Positions 48,588 through 59,046 of a stretch of 64,000 nt of DNA are shown here, piece after piece (positions within the stretch are counted from its first letter, which is position 1; each line of letters starts with the position of its first letter). Position numbers and translations under genes: made by a program. The notes under the pieces were generated by a model that was not told the DNA's origin, did no database searches, and worked only from the letters and a program-made list of their open reading frames with translations. Source of the DNA: Vibrio alfacsensis (GTDB taxonomy: Bacteria; Pseudomonadota; Gammaproteobacteria; Enterobacterales; Vibrionaceae); contig NZ_CP032093.1 of the NCBI RefSeq assembly GCF_003544875.1, positions 2,232,001-2,296,000 on the forward strand. The letters are read 5' to 3'.

Positions 48588-49724
48588 ATGTACGCGCTAA
48601 GTAACTGTAAAATCTATACCGGTAGTGACGTTCTAACTAACCATGCGGTTATCATTGAAAACGGTCAAATCCAATCTGTGGTGCCAGAGGCCCAACTACC
48701 TAACGGTATTGAAGTTAAAGACCTGAACGGTGCGAATCTGAGCCCAGGTTTTATTGACCTTCAACTTAATGGCTGTGGCGGAGTGATGTTAAATGACGAA
48801 ATCACACCAGAAACCATGCAGATTATGCACCAAGCTAACCTTAAGTCTGGCTGTACAAGCTTCCTTCCTACCCTAATCACTTCTTCCGATGAAGACATGC
48901 AGGCAGCTCTACGCGCTGCGCGTGAATACCATAATAAGTACCAAAACCAATCGTTAGGTTTGCACCTTGAAGGTCCTTACCTTAATGTCGCGAAAAAAGG
49001 CATTCACAGCGTTGATTTTATCCGTCCATCAGACGACGGCATGATCGACCTCATCTGTGCAAATGCGGATATCGTTGCAAAAGTTACACTTGCCCCAGAA
49101 CAAAATGCCCCAGAACATATCGCCCGTCTAAAAGCGGCGGGTATCGTGGTGTCAATTGGTCACACTAACGCAACCTACGCAGAAGCACGCGAGGGTTTTG
49201 AAGCGGGTATTACGTTCGCAACTCACCTATTTAATGCGATGACACCAATGGTTGGTCGTGAACCTGGCGTAGTCGGTGCAATCTATGACACTCCTGAAGT
49301 TTACGCTGGCATTATTGCTGACGGCTTCCACGTTGATTATGCAAACATCCGAATTGCCCACAAAATCAAAGGTGAAAAGCTTGTTTTGGTGACCGACGCC
49401 ACAGCTCCAGCAGGTGCGGACATGGATCACTTTATTTTTGTTGGTAAGAAAGTATATTACAAGGATGGTAAGTGTGTTGATGAAAACGGCACACTAGGCG
49501 GCTCAGCCCTAACAATGATCGAAGCAGTTCAAAATTCGGTTGAGCACGCAGGCATCGCTTTAGATGAAGCTCTACGAATGGCTACGTTGTACCCAGCTAC
49601 CGCAATCGGTGTTGAGGATCGTCTTGGCCGAGTTCGAAAAGGAATGGTGGCAAACCTGACCATTTTCGATCGTGACTTCAATGTAAAAGCGACGGTTGTT
49701 AACGGACAATACGAGCAAAATTAA
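48588..49724 (+). CDS. nagA: N-acetylglucosamine-6-phosphate deacetylase
   Basis: A 378-residue amidohydrolase that removes acetate from GlcNAc-6-phosphate, the step before NagB. Motifs in order: [12 protein letters not shown] (about 57-68), [15 protein letters not shown] with the metal-binding Glu (about 124-138), [10 protein letters not shown] (about 188-197, metal His), [12 protein letters not shown] (metal His) and VTDATAPAG with the catalytic Asp (about 268). A GGATTAGCTG stretch precedes the ATG. The nagC start follows 2 bases after the nagA stop, so the two are coupled. Confidence 0.96.
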   Translation: MYALSNCKIYTGSDVLTNHAVIIENGQIQSVVPEAQLPNGIEVKDLNGANLSPGFIDLQLNGCGGVMLNDEITPETMQIMHQANLKSGCTSFLPTLITSSDEDMQAALRAAREYHNKYQNQSLGLHLEGPYLNVAKKGIHSVDFIRPSDDGMIDLICANADIVAKVTLAPEQNAPEHIARLKAAGIVVSIGHTNATYAEAREGFEAGITFATHLFNAMTPMVGREPGVVGAIYDTPEVYAGIIADGFHVDYANIRIAHKIKGEKLVLVTDATAPAGADMDHFIFVGKKVYYKDGKCVDENGTLGGSALTMIEAVQNSVEHAGIALDEALRMATLYPATAIGVEDRLGRVRKGMVANLTIFDRDFNVKATVVNGQYEQN

Positions 49725-49726
49725 GC

Positions 49727-50940
49727 ATGAATGGCGGACAGATTGGTAACGTAGATTTAGTAAAACAGTTAAACAGTGCTGCTGTTTATAGGTTGATTGA
49801 CCAACAAGGTCCTATCTCCCGCATACAGGTAGCCGATGTAAGCCAACTTGCACCAGCAAGTGTTACCAAAATAACCCGTCAATTACTCGAGCGCGGCCTT
49901 ATCAAAGAGGTCGCTCAACAAGCTTCAACCGGTGGTCGAAGAGCGATCTCTTTAACCACCGAAGACAAACCTTTCCACTCTATCGCCGTTCGACTCGGTC
50001 GCGACTATGTCCAATTCTGTTTATACGATCTAAGCGGCACCGCATTAGCGTCTGACCAACATGAGTTGCACTACACGAACCAAGCTGATCTTATCTCTGG
50101 TCTTATCGATTTACTTAAAGACTTCGAAAGTCGCTGCCAAGATAAGATCGAACAGCTGATTGCGATTGGTATTACCTTACCAGGCTTAGTAAACCCGACG
50201 ACGGGTGTTGTTGAGTACATGCCAAATACGGATATCGACAATCTCGCACTGGGAGAAATCATCCGTGAGAAGTTCAATACGGCATGTTTTGTTGGTAACG
50301 ACGTACGTGGCATGGCTCTCGCTGAACATTACTTCGGAGCAAGCCAAGATTGCCAAGACTCAATCTTAGTCAGCGTTCACCGTGGTACTGGTGCGGGCAT
50401 CATCGTAAATGGACAAGTGTTCTTGGGCTTTAACCGCAACGTTGGTGAGATTGGTCATATTCAAATTGATCCACTTGGGGAACAGTGCCAGTGTGGCAAC
50501 TTTGGTTGCCTTGAGACCGTGGCAGCAAACCCAGCGATTGTGCAGCGAGTAAGACAGCTCATCTCACAAGGCTACGAATCAAGCTTAACGGAACTTGAAC
50601 ACATTACTATCGAAGACGTGTGTAATCATGCCATTAACGGCGACGAACTGGCTAAACAAAGCTTAGTGCGTGTGGGTAATCAATTGGGTAAAGCCATTGC
50701 TATCACCATTAACTTATTTAACCCACAAAAAATCGTTATCGCCGGTGATATTACTGCGGCTGAAGAAATTGTTTTCCCTGCGATTAGACGCAACGTTGAA
50801 AATCAGTCTCTAAAACATTCCATAACGAACTTCCTATCGTCGCATCTCATATTGATAAGCAACCAACCATGGGTGCATTTGCAATGATAAAACGCGCAAT
50901 GTTAAACGGAGTTTTGTTACAAAAGTTACTAGAAGACTAA
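49727..50940 (+). pseudogene. nagC: NagC, GlcNAc-responsive ROK repressor, frame broken by one base (probably intact)
   Basis: The N-terminal winged HTH spans about 15-75 (RIQVADVSQLAPASVTKI, GLIKEVAQ). The ROK domain has GITLPGLVNPTTGVVEYMPN, the sugar site region GTGAGIIVNGQVFLGFNRNV and a zinc cluster CQCGNFGCLE. As read, the frame runs off at 50887. Adding one A to the A4 run at 50812-50815 gives SLKTFHNELPIVASHIDKQP and the standard end RAMLNGVLLQKLLED, stop at 50940, 404 residues (E. coli 406). NagC represses nag genes and is released by GlcNAc-6-phosphate. A terminator follows. Confidence 0.92.
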
Positions 50941-50965
50941 GTTTATACAACTAATTGAGTTACAA

Positions 50966-50997
50966 TTCGGGCTGTGGTTTCACAGCCCGTTTTTGTT
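50966..50997 (+). terminator. Terminator of nagAC
   Basis: CGGGCTGTG / CACAGCCCG stem with a TTT loop, followed by T5G, 28 bases after the restored nagC stop. Confidence 0.9.
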
Positions 50998-51020
50998 TAT
51001 AAGGACTATCACTCAATAGT

Positions 51021-52610
51021 ATGGAAATAATTCTGATAACAACCGCATTCTTTGCGGGCTTCGTTGCGCTTAAATGCAACCTTCCTCCTTTAGTCGGTTT
51101 TTTACTCGCAGGCTTTGGCTTGCATACTTTCGGTTTTCAAAGTAACGATGTCATCATCACACTTGCTGACCTTGGTGTAACACTTCTTCTCTTTACCATT
51201 GGTTTAAAACTGGATGTCAAAACTCTACTCTCTAAAGAAATTTGGGGAGGAGCCACTGCACACAATATTCTTTCTACTCTCTTTTTTGCGCTGGTTCTGA
51301 TCGGGTTGAAACTATTAGGTTTATCTTCATTAGCAAGCATGGAGAACACCCAAATCCTACTATTGGCATTTGCCCTTTCTTTTTCTAGTACCGTTTTTGC
51401 CGTTAAGACGCTGCAAGACAAAGGTGAAATGAACGCCACATACGGTACGCTAGCCATTGGTATCCTCGTTATGCAGGATATTTTTGCCGTCGTGTTCCTT
51501 ACCGCTTCAACAGGCAAAATTCCAGAATGGTACGCGATTGGGTTGTTTGCACTGCCGCTTGCGCGCCCAATGTTCTTCAAGCTGCTAGACAAAGTCGGTC
51601 ACGGCGAGTTGTTGGTATTGTTTGGCATCTTCTTTGCGCTAGTTGTTGGTGCTGGATTATTTGAACTCGTGGGAATGAAACCGGACTTAGGTGCGCTGAT
51701 CCTTGGAATGTTGCTTGCCGGACACCGAAAAGCATCAGAGCTTTCCAAATCGCTGTTCAATATGAAAGAGCTGTTCTTGGTTTGCTTCTTCCTGAATATC
51801 GGTTTGTCCGCATCGCTCAGTTTTACTGGTGTTGGCTTAGCGCTATTATTTATCCTGCTTTTACCAATCAAAGGCCTACTCTACTTCCTCACCATTAATT
51901 ACTTTAAGTTCCGTGTACGCACGTCTTTGCTGACGTCGCTATCGCTGTTCAATTACAGTGAGTTTGGCTTGATTGTTGGTGGTTTGGCTTACAAGATGGG
52001 GTGGATGCCTAACGATATGCTTGCCGCCATTGCGGTTGCGGTTTCTATTTCCTTTATTATCTCTGCGCCACTCAATCGACTAGGCCATCAGATTTACCAG
52101 CACTCAGGAAAGTGGTTGCAAGAAACCGCAGCAGAAAAACTCAATCAACGCGATCAGTTGATTAATCCAGGTCATGCACAAGTACTAATTTTAGGAATGG
52201 GACGAATTGGTACTGGTGCTTATGACGAACTACGCGCCCGCTATGGCAAGATTTCTCTTGGGGTCGAAGTTCGCGAAGATGCGGCGCACAAACATCGCTC
52301 GGAAGGTCGTAATGTTATTGCTGGCGATGCAACTGACCCTGATTTTTGGGAACGGATCTTAGACACCGGCAACGTGAAAATGGTGTTACTTGCAATGCCA
52401 CACCATCAGGGTAACCAAACCGCCCTCGAACAATTGCACAGTCGGAATTACAAAGGCCAAATTGCCGCAATTGCCGAGTACCCCGACCAACTTGAGGGCT
52501 TACTCGAAAATGGCGTTGATGCCGCATTTAATATCTATAATGAGGCAGGTAGCGGTTTCGCTCGCCATGTTTGCGAACAACTCCAACCTCAATTTAGTCC
52601 GATGAAATAA
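51021..52610 (+). CDS. CPA2-family cation:proton antiporter with TrkA-N domain
   Basis: A 529-residue membrane antiporter. The first 370 residues are hydrophobic with about 11-13 segments, including LADLGVTLLLFTIGLKLD and the ion-site-like FSSTVFAVKTLQDKGEM (about 117-133, TVFA-KxLxDKG). The cytoplasmic tail has a TrkA-N Rossmann motif VLILGMGRIGTGAYDELRAR (about 392-411) with ILGMGRIG. KefB/KefC and YbaL are relatives; the substrate (K+ or Na+ for H+) is not readable. It starts 27 bases past the nagC terminator, single gene, own terminator. Confidence 0.9.
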   Translation: MEIILITTAFFAGFVALKCNLPPLVGFLLAGFGLHTFGFQSNDVIITLADLGVTLLLFTIGLKLDVKTLLSKEIWGGATAHNILSTLFFALVLIGLKLLGLSSLASMENTQILLLAFALSFSSTVFAVKTLQDKGEMNATYGTLAIGILVMQDIFAVVFLTASTGKIPEWYAIGLFALPLARPMFFKLLDKVGHGELLVLFGIFFALVVGAGLFELVGMKPDLGALILGMLLAGHRKASELSKSLFNMKELFLVCFFLNIGLSASLSFTGVGLALLFILLLPIKGLLYFLTINYFKFRVRTSLLTSLSLFNYSEFGLIVGGLAYKMGWMPNDMLAAIAVAVSISFIISAPLNRLGHQIYQHSGKWLQETAAEKLNQRDQLINPGHAQVLILGMGRIGTGAYDELRARYGKISLGVEVREDAAHKHRSEGRNVIAGDATDPDFWERILDTGNVKMVLLAMPHHQGNQTALEQLHSRNYKGQIAAIAEYPDQLEGLLENGVDAAFNIYNEAGSGFARHVCEQLQPQFSPMK

Positions 52611-52631
52611 CGTTATTCGCTTGACCACTTA

Positions 52632-52664
52632 TTGAGCCCTCTGACAATAAAGAGGGCTTTTTGT
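52632..52664 (+). terminator. Terminator of the antiporter gene
   Basis: AGCCCTCT / AGAGGGCT stem followed by T4G; about 25 bases after the stop. Confidence 0.82.
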
Positions 52665-52832
52665 ACGCTTTTATACCAAACTTTGATTTCATCCATTAAA
52701 TAAGCCAATAAATTAAAAGCATCTAACCAACAAGCCTTTTATCATTTTTTAATCACAAAACGTTGCTTTTTACTCAGAATGGCAAATTGAATCTATACCG
52801 ATTAAATATTGTTTAGTTTAAAAGGATGTTGT

Positions 52833-54497
52833 ATGTGTTCAGTATTTGGCATTTTAGACATTAAAAGCGATGCCGCTGCATTGCGCCCTATCGCACTTGA
52901 GATGTCGAAAAAGCTTCGTCATCGTGGCCCAGACTGGTCTGGTATTTACTCATCAGATCGCGCAATTCTAGCGCATGAGCGTTTGGCGATCGTAGGTCTA
53001 AATAGTGGCGCTCAACCACTATACAGCCCTGATAAAAAACTCATCCTTGCTGTGAATGGTGAAATTTACAACCACAAAGAAATTCGCGCACGCTACGAGG
53101 GCAAATACGAATTCCAGACGGACTCCGACTGTGAGGTGATCTTGGCACTCTACCAAGACATGGGCGCTGACTTACTTGAAGAACTAAACGGTATTTTCGC
53201 ATTCGTTCTGTACGATGAAGAAAAAGACGAATATCTAATCGGTCGTGACCATATTGGTATCATTCCTCTTTACCAAGGTTACGATGAACATGGTAACTAC
53301 TACGTCGCATCGGAAATGAAAGCGCTTGTGCCAGTATGTAAAACCGTGAGTGAATTCCCTCCAGGTAGTCACTACAGTAGCTCAGATTCTGAACCACAAC
53401 GTTACTACATTCGCGATTGGAATGAATACGCTGCGGTACAAGGCAATACCACAAGCAAAGAAGAACTGACTGAAGCATTAGAAGCGGCAGTAAAACGCCA
53501 GCTCATGACTGACGTGCCTTATGGTGTGCTTCTATCGGGCGGATTGGATTCCTCTATCACGTCTGCGGTAGCAAAACGATTCGCAGCAATGCGTATTGAA
53601 GATGATGAAAAATCTGAAGCATGGTGGCCTCAACTGCACTCATTTGCGATTGGTCTTGAGGGCGCACCAGATCTAAAAGCAGCACGTGAAGTTGCAGAGC
53701 AAATTGGTACCGTTCACCATGAAATGACTTACACCATTCAAGAGGGTTTGGATGCGATTCGTGATGTCATTTACCACATTGAAACTTATGATGTGACAAC
53801 GATTCGAGCTTCGACGCCAATGTTCCTGCTTGGCCGTAAGATCAAAGCAATGGGTATTAAGATGGTGTTATCTGGTGAGGGGGCCGATGAAATCTTTGGT
53901 GGCTACCTCTATTTCCACAAAGCACCAAACGCGCAAGAATTCCATGAAGAAACCGTTCGTAAACTGCTTGCCTTGAACATGTTCGATTGTGCTCGGGCAA
54001 ACAAATCTTTGGCTGCATGGGGCGTTGAAGGGCGAGTACCATTCCTAGATAAAGAATTTATTGATGTCGCAATGCGTCTAAACCCTGCAGACAAAATGTG
54101 TGGCAATGGCAAAATGGAGAAGCACATTCTGCGTGAGTGTTTTGAACACTATCTACCAGAAGCGATTGCATGGCGTCAGAAAGAACAGTTCTCTGATGGT
54201 GTCGGCTACAACTGGATCGATACACTGAAAGAAGTCGCTGCGCAAAAAGTGACAGACCAACAAATGGAAACCGCACAATACCGTTTCCCTTACAACACGC
54301 CAACCACAAAAGAAGGTTACGTATACCGTGAGATCTTTGAAGAGTTGTTCCCATTACCATCTGCGGCTGAATGTGTTCCTGGTGGGCCGTCTGTAGCGTG
54401 TTCTTCAGCAAAAGCGATTGAGTGGGATGAATCGTTCCAAAACTGCGTAGATCCATCTGGGCGTGCTGTGCAGACCGTTCACAACGATGCTTACTAA
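52833..54497 (+). CDS. asnB: Asparagine synthetase B (glutamine-hydrolysing)
   Basis: A 554-residue enzyme. Its N-terminal class II glutaminase domain starts at Cys2 (MCSVFGILD), the nucleophile after Met removal, and includes LRHRGPDWSGIY and NGEIYNHKEIR. The synthetase domain has the PPi loop SGGLDSS (about 235-241). I use the ATG at 52833, not the open frame from 52809, because Cys must be the first mature residue and AAAGGA lies 6-7 bases ahead. Length fits E. coli AsnB (554). Single gene, terminator at 54582-54612. Confidence 0.97.
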   Translation: MCSVFGILDIKSDAAALRPIALEMSKKLRHRGPDWSGIYSSDRAILAHERLAIVGLNSGAQPLYSPDKKLILAVNGEIYNHKEIRARYEGKYEFQTDSDCEVILALYQDMGADLLEELNGIFAFVLYDEEKDEYLIGRDHIGIIPLYQGYDEHGNYYVASEMKALVPVCKTVSEFPPGSHYSSSDSEPQRYYIRDWNEYAAVQGNTTSKEELTEALEAAVKRQLMTDVPYGVLLSGGLDSSITSAVAKRFAAMRIEDDEKSEAWWPQLHSFAIGLEGAPDLKAAREVAEQIGTVHHEMTYTIQEGLDAIRDVIYHIETYDVTTIRASTPMFLLGRKIKAMGIKMVLSGEGADEIFGGYLYFHKAPNAQEFHEETVRKLLALNMFDCARANKSLAAWGVEGRVPFLDKEFIDVAMRLNPADKMCGNGKMEKHILRECFEHYLPEAIAWRQKEQFSDGVGYNWIDTLKEVAAQKVTDQQMETAQYRFPYNTPTTKEGYVYREIFEELFPLPSAAECVPGGPSVACSSAKAIEWDESFQNCVDPSGRAVQTVHNDAY

Positions 54498-54581
54498 TCT
54501 TAAGTAACATCAACAAGGGTTGGTTCCGTTCCACCAATCCTTGAAAAAAGACAAACAAAAAGACAGACAAAATAGATACGA

Positions 54582-54613
54582 TCAAAAGAGGTGCTTTCGC
54601 ACCTCTTTTTATG
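54582..54613. terminator. Terminator between asnB and rfaH (both directions possible)
   Basis: AAAGAGGTGC / GCACCTCTTT stem with A4 before and T5 after it, TTTC loop. Confidence 0.88.
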
Positions 54614-54643
54614 TGAATGAAACAATATCAATCTGCATATACA

Positions 54644-55144
54644 CTATTTCAAATCTAAATCGCTGTTATCAATGCTCACTGGCACACGTTTCGTGATCAT
54701 TTGAACAAGCATAATGGATCGTTTCTCACCATCTTGCTCTTGGAAGATCGCATCAATACCAGCAAATTGACCGCTCTTAACGCGAATCTCATCTCCTGGT
54801 TGGGGGATATTCTCTGAGCTTGCATGTTCATTGGTACACTTATCTAACAACCTCAGCTCATAGATCAGGTCACCTTGGATCTCTTTTGGTTGCGCACCAA
54901 ATCGGACGAAATCCACCACACCGCGAGTGGAGCGTACCGTCGTAAAGCTCAGCCCTTGCTCGTAGTCAAATCGAGCAAATATATAACTCGGAAACAACGG
55001 CTCTTCAACTTTCTGACGCTTTCCACGCAAGATTTTTTCTACATCAACCGTTGGGTAGAAACACTCGACACCTTGATTTTCAAGGTGCTGTTTCGCTCTA
55101 ATCTGCTCACCACGCTTACAATATAATAAATACCAACGTTTCAT
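54644..55144 (-). CDS. rfaH: Transcription antitermination factor RfaH
   Basis: A 166-residue NusG paralogue that rides RNA polymerase through long polysaccharide and other operons bearing an ops element. The NGN domain (1-100) has MKRWYLLYCKRGEQIRAKQH and RKVEEPLFPSYIFARFDYEQ-like stretch KVEEPLFPSYIFARF, with STRGVVDFVRFG (about 70-81). The C-terminal KOW domain (about 115-160) with GDEIRVKSGQFAGIDAIFQE is the fold-switching part. No ops-like sequence (GGCGGTAGC) stands out in this window, so its targets lie elsewhere. Confidence 0.94.
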   Translation of the reverse strand: MKRWYLLYCKRGEQIRAKQHLENQGVECFYPTVDVEKILRGKRQKVEEPLFPSYIFARFDYEQGLSFTTVRSTRGVVDFVRFGAQPKEIQGDLIYELRLLDKCTNEHASSENIPQPGDEIRVKSGQFAGIDAIFQEQDGEKRSIMLVQMITKRVPVSIDNSDLDLK

Positions 55145-55474
55145 ATTCTTCTAGCCAATTCCTTTTTATTCATCCTAGCATTAAGCCAAAGATGAGTCAT
55201 GGGCATTAAAACAATCAATTACAAAACGATCAACTATTGAGCACTTAGATAATTTATCCCACATAGAAATTCATCAGCGCGTCTATAGGCAAAAATGGAA
55301 TGTAAGTTTGTAACACACCAAAAGCACCGACAATTTATCCGCAAAAACAACCTAAAACAGCAACTTAACAACACTTTTGAATCGTCACGTGAAATTTTAT
55401 TATTTGTCAGCAACAAATTTGCGATGTATACGTAGTTTCCGTTAAAAATGTAATAACTACTATTAGAAGAGCTT
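55145..55474. other. 330-base divergent promoter region rfaH / peptide symporter
   Basis: No gene. AT-rich; AATAACTACTATTAG just before the symporter start could hold its -10. I saw no clear operator. Confidence 0.5.
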
Positions 55475-56863
55475 ATGTCAAACCAACATCAATACTTTGG
55501 CCACCCACGTGGCTTGTTCTTACTGTTCGGTACTGAACTGTGGGAACGCTTTTCTTACTACGCAATGCGAGCCATCCTCGTTCTGTACCTCACTGATGCA
55601 ACAATGAACGGTGGCCTTGGCTGGTCGACTAAAGATGCTCTAGACCTTTACGGCATCTATACTGGACTAGTCTACATCACGCCTCTTATTGGTGGTTACC
55701 TTGCGGATAACTACTTAGGCCAACGCCGCTCTATCTTAATTGGTGGGGCATTAATGGCGATCGGTCAGTTTACCCTCGCACTACCAGCAGATGCACTTGG
55801 ACTGGGATCTCTACACTCATTTTACCTAGGTCTTGGGCTATTAATTGCAGGTAATGGTCTATTCAAGCCAAATATCTCTACTATGGTTGGTGACCTTTAT
55901 AATGAGGGTGACAACCGTCGTGATGGCGCGTTCACTATCTTCTACATGGGTATTAATATTGGTGCGCTACTTGCTGGTGTGGTATCTGGTACAGTAACAA
56001 ACGAATTCGGTTGGAAAGCAGGCTTTGTGGCAGCTGGTGTTGGTATGCTTATCAGCCTTGTAATGCAAATGACAATGGCTCAATCATGGCTTGGTGATAT
56101 TGGCCGTGAACCAGCAGCTAAGCGCGATCTTGCGCTTAAAAAGTCAGCGAAAAAAGAACCGCTAACGAAAGAAGAAGTAGACCGCATTAAAGTTATCCTT
56201 GTAATGAGTTTATTCACTATCGTTTTCTGGGCTGGTTTTGAACAAGCCGGCGGTCTAATGAATATTTACACACAGCAGTACACTGACCGCATGATTGGTG
56301 GTTTCGAAGTACCTGCGGCGTGGTTCCAATCATTAAACCCATTTTTCATTATTACTCTTGCACCTGTATTAGCCGTTTTATGGGTGAAACTCGGTAAACG
56401 TGAGCCAAACTCACCTATGAAGTTTGCATTTGCAATGTTCTTCCTAGCACTAGGCTTCCTATGTATGGTTGGCGCTGTGATGGAACAGGGTGGCGACACT
56501 ACTGCGAAAACATCAATGCTATGGCTAGTCGGTGCGTTCTTCTTCCATACTCTTGGTGAACTGTGCCTATCCCCAATTGGCTTGTCTCTAGTAACAAAGC
56601 TTGCTCCACTTCGTCTAGCTTCGTTGATGATGGGTGCGTGGTTTGGTTGTAATGCCATCGCAAACTACGTTGCTGGTTATGTTGGTTCACACGTTGGTGA
56701 ACTTGGTGCCTTAGCTATCTTCAGTGGTATTGCAGTCACTGCGACCATTTCAGGTGTTATTCTACTGCTATTTGCCAATACGCTAGTGCGTTGGATGCAC
56801 GGTGCAGAGAATACACATAGCACAGCAGAACAAATTGAAGAGCAACAAACTCAAGTTGCTTAA
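55475..56863 (+). CDS. Proton-dependent oligopeptide symporter (POT/PTR2 family)
   Basis: A 462-residue inner-membrane di/tripeptide:H+ symporter of the major facilitator superfamily. The PTR2 signature ExxERFxYY reads ELWERFSYYAMRAILVLYL (about 21-39). Further landmarks are TPLIGGYLADNYLGQRR (about 74-90), FYMGINIGALLAG (second PTR2 motif) and FEQAGGLMNIYTQQYTDR near helix 7. Length is a little shorter than E. coli DtpA (500) but motifs and about 12-14 helices are complete. The exact Dtp subtype cannot be told. Confidence 0.92.
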   Translation: MSNQHQYFGHPRGLFLLFGTELWERFSYYAMRAILVLYLTDATMNGGLGWSTKDALDLYGIYTGLVYITPLIGGYLADNYLGQRRSILIGGALMAIGQFTLALPADALGLGSLHSFYLGLGLLIAGNGLFKPNISTMVGDLYNEGDNRRDGAFTIFYMGINIGALLAGVVSGTVTNEFGWKAGFVAAGVGMLISLVMQMTMAQSWLGDIGREPAAKRDLALKKSAKKEPLTKEEVDRIKVILVMSLFTIVFWAGFEQAGGLMNIYTQQYTDRMIGGFEVPAAWFQSLNPFFIITLAPVLAVLWVKLGKREPNSPMKFAFAMFFLALGFLCMVGAVMEQGGDTTAKTSMLWLVGAFFFHTLGELCLSPIGLSLVTKLAPLRLASLMMGAWFGCNAIANYVAGYVGSHVGELGALAIFSGIAVTATISGVILLLFANTLVRWMHGAENTHSTAEQIEEQQTQVA

Positions 56864-56889
56864 TGTGATTGGTATAAAGTACACATAAA

Positions 56890-56920
56890 ATAAAGGGTCG
56901 CGATTGCGGCCCTTTTTCGT
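56890..56920 (+). terminator. Terminator of the peptide symporter
   Basis: AAGGGTCGC / GCGGCCCTT stem (one G-U pair) with GATT loop, followed by T5. Confidence 0.85.
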
Positions 56921-56981
56921 TTCTGTCACCCCAACTACGTTGGAATTAATTCGAGATAGATTGATGTCAAACAAATTAGCG

Positions 56982-57944
56982 TCAAAGCTTAGAACGAACT
57001 AACTCGACCATCATCTCGATATGCTCATCGTTGTCATTCAAGCAAGGAATGTAGCTAAAGCTCTCACCACCAGCTTCTAAGTAGATCTCGCGGCACTCCT
57101 CCGAAATCTCCTCAAGCGTTTCAAGACAGTCTGCTGAAAAAGCCGGTGTAATCACGTTGAGCTTCTTATTACCTTGGTTTGGTAACACTTCTAACGTCTT
57201 ATCCGTATAAGGCTGTAACCACTCTTCACGTCCAAAGCGTGATTGATAGGCCATCCCTATTTGATTTGCATTCAAACCTAGCGCTTCTCCCAACAAACGG
57301 GTCGTCTCTTCACAATGTTTAGGGTAAATATCACCATTGTCTGCATAGCGCTTCGGAATCCCGTGGTAGGAGCACAGCAAGTAATCACCCTGACCATTTG
57401 CATCCCAATGTTCACGCACTGACTGAGCTAATGCCGCAATGTACTTTGGATGGTTATGATAATCACGAATAAAGCTAAACTCAGGCATCACAGGCATTTT
57501 CTTGAATGCCTTAGTCATACCGTCGGATACTGCAGCGGTCGTTGTGCCCGAGTACTGTGGATACAATGGCAAGACAATCACATGCTCTACGCCTTGCGCT
57601 TGAAGTGCTTCAAAGCCCGACTGCAGACTTGGGTTACCGTAAGTCATACCAAGCTCAACTGGCATGTCTAAAGCCAATCGCAACTTCTCTGCTTGACGTT
57701 TTGAGTACACCATCAAAGGCGATCCCTCATCCATCCATACCGATTGATATAGCTTGGCCACTTTTGGGGCTCGAACAGGTAAAATGATACCGTGAAGGAT
57801 TGGGCACCAAAGCCAACGCGTCATGTCTACAACGCGATGATCGTGGAGAAACTGGCTCAGAAAGTGTTTTATCGCAGGGGCTGTTGGCTCATCAGGCGTT
57901 CCAAGATTCACCAGTAACACGCCTTGTTTATTATTGTTTTTCAT
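56982..57944 (-). CDS. hemH: Ferrochelatase
   Basis: A 320-residue enzyme inserting Fe2+ into protoporphyrin IX, the last step of haem synthesis, at the inner membrane face. Landmarks: [20 protein letters not shown] near the start, [15 protein letters not shown], the catalytic His in [17 protein letters not shown] (about 193), and [14 protein letters not shown], with [15 protein letters not shown] where the conserved catalytic Glu lies. Length normal. Downstream of adk on the same strand after a terminator. Confidence 0.96.
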   Translation of the reverse strand: MKNNNKQGVLLVNLGTPDEPTAPAIKHFLSQFLHDHRVVDMTRWLWCPILHGIILPVRAPKVAKLYQSVWMDEGSPLMVYSKRQAEKLRLALDMPVELGMTYGNPSLQSGFEALQAQGVEHVIVLPLYPQYSGTTTAAVSDGMTKAFKKMPVMPEFSFIRDYHNHPKYIAALAQSVREHWDANGQGDYLLCSYHGIPKRYADNGDIYPKHCEETTRLLGEALGLNANQIGMAYQSRFGREEWLQPYTDKTLEVLPNQGNKKLNVITPAFSADCLETLEEISEECREIYLEAGGESFSYIPCLNDNDEHIEMMVELVRSKL

Positions 57945-58021
57945 AACATCCTATTCATGGTAAACAGCGTTGTTTGTACGGAGCATTAAAGCAAATCGCT
58001 CACCACATCGACAAACAAAAT

Positions 58022-58052
58022 AAAAAAGCGACCCTAAGGCCGCTTTCAAATA
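58022..58052 (-). terminator. Terminator of adk
   Basis: AAAGCGGCC / GGTCGCTTT stem (TTAG loop) on the minus strand, followed by TTTTATTTTG, about 30 bases after the adk stop. Confidence 0.8.
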
Positions 58053-58083
58053 TATCAAAATATCAAATTTTGCTGGTAGCAAT

Positions 58084-58731
<648 letters not shown>

Positions 58732-58754
58732 TTATCCTCTTTAATATTTAAGAT

Positions 58755-58832
58755 TTATACCGAAGCTCACAACAGCTGGGCTTCTGGGACATCTTGCCTT
58801 GGAAGCACTTGCGACGATAAGTTTCGGTATAA
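58755..58832. repeat. 78-base element bounded by a perfect 10-base inverted repeat in the adk leader
   Basis: TTATACCGAA (58755-58764) and TTCGGTATAA (58823-58832) pair perfectly, and the stem can extend inward by a G-U and two more pairs. The loop region (58768-58819) is GC-richer than its flanks. The end lies 26 bases ahead of the adk start. Could be a 5' UTR structure or a small non-autonomous repeat. Confidence 0.6.
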
Positions 58833-59002
58833 CGTATTGGCGAACAAAATACACGCCTTATTAATCACATTCAAGTTTGTGATTCTAACACAGGTTTATT
58901 GAGCAATGAGCAGATTAAGACTAAAGAATGTTAGCGATGCCAGCTTTCCTATCGTATTGACTACTAACTCAACAAATTTAGCGTGAATCTATGTGTTTAC
59001 AG

Positions 59003-59037
59003 ACAAAAAGCCCGCAGATCGCGAGCTTTTTGCCGAT
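59003..59037 (-). terminator. Terminator of htpG
   Basis: AAAAGCTCGC / GCGGGCTTTTT stem (one mismatch) on the minus strand followed by TTTTTGTC, about 12 bases after the htpG stop. Confidence 0.78.
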
Positions 59038-59046
59038 GTTTTACTA

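Noticed and set aside
55234..55416. 60-codon minus-strand ORF upstream of rfaH
   Set aside because: Cys- and Arg-rich nonsense-like composition, no ribosome site, lies in the promoter gap.
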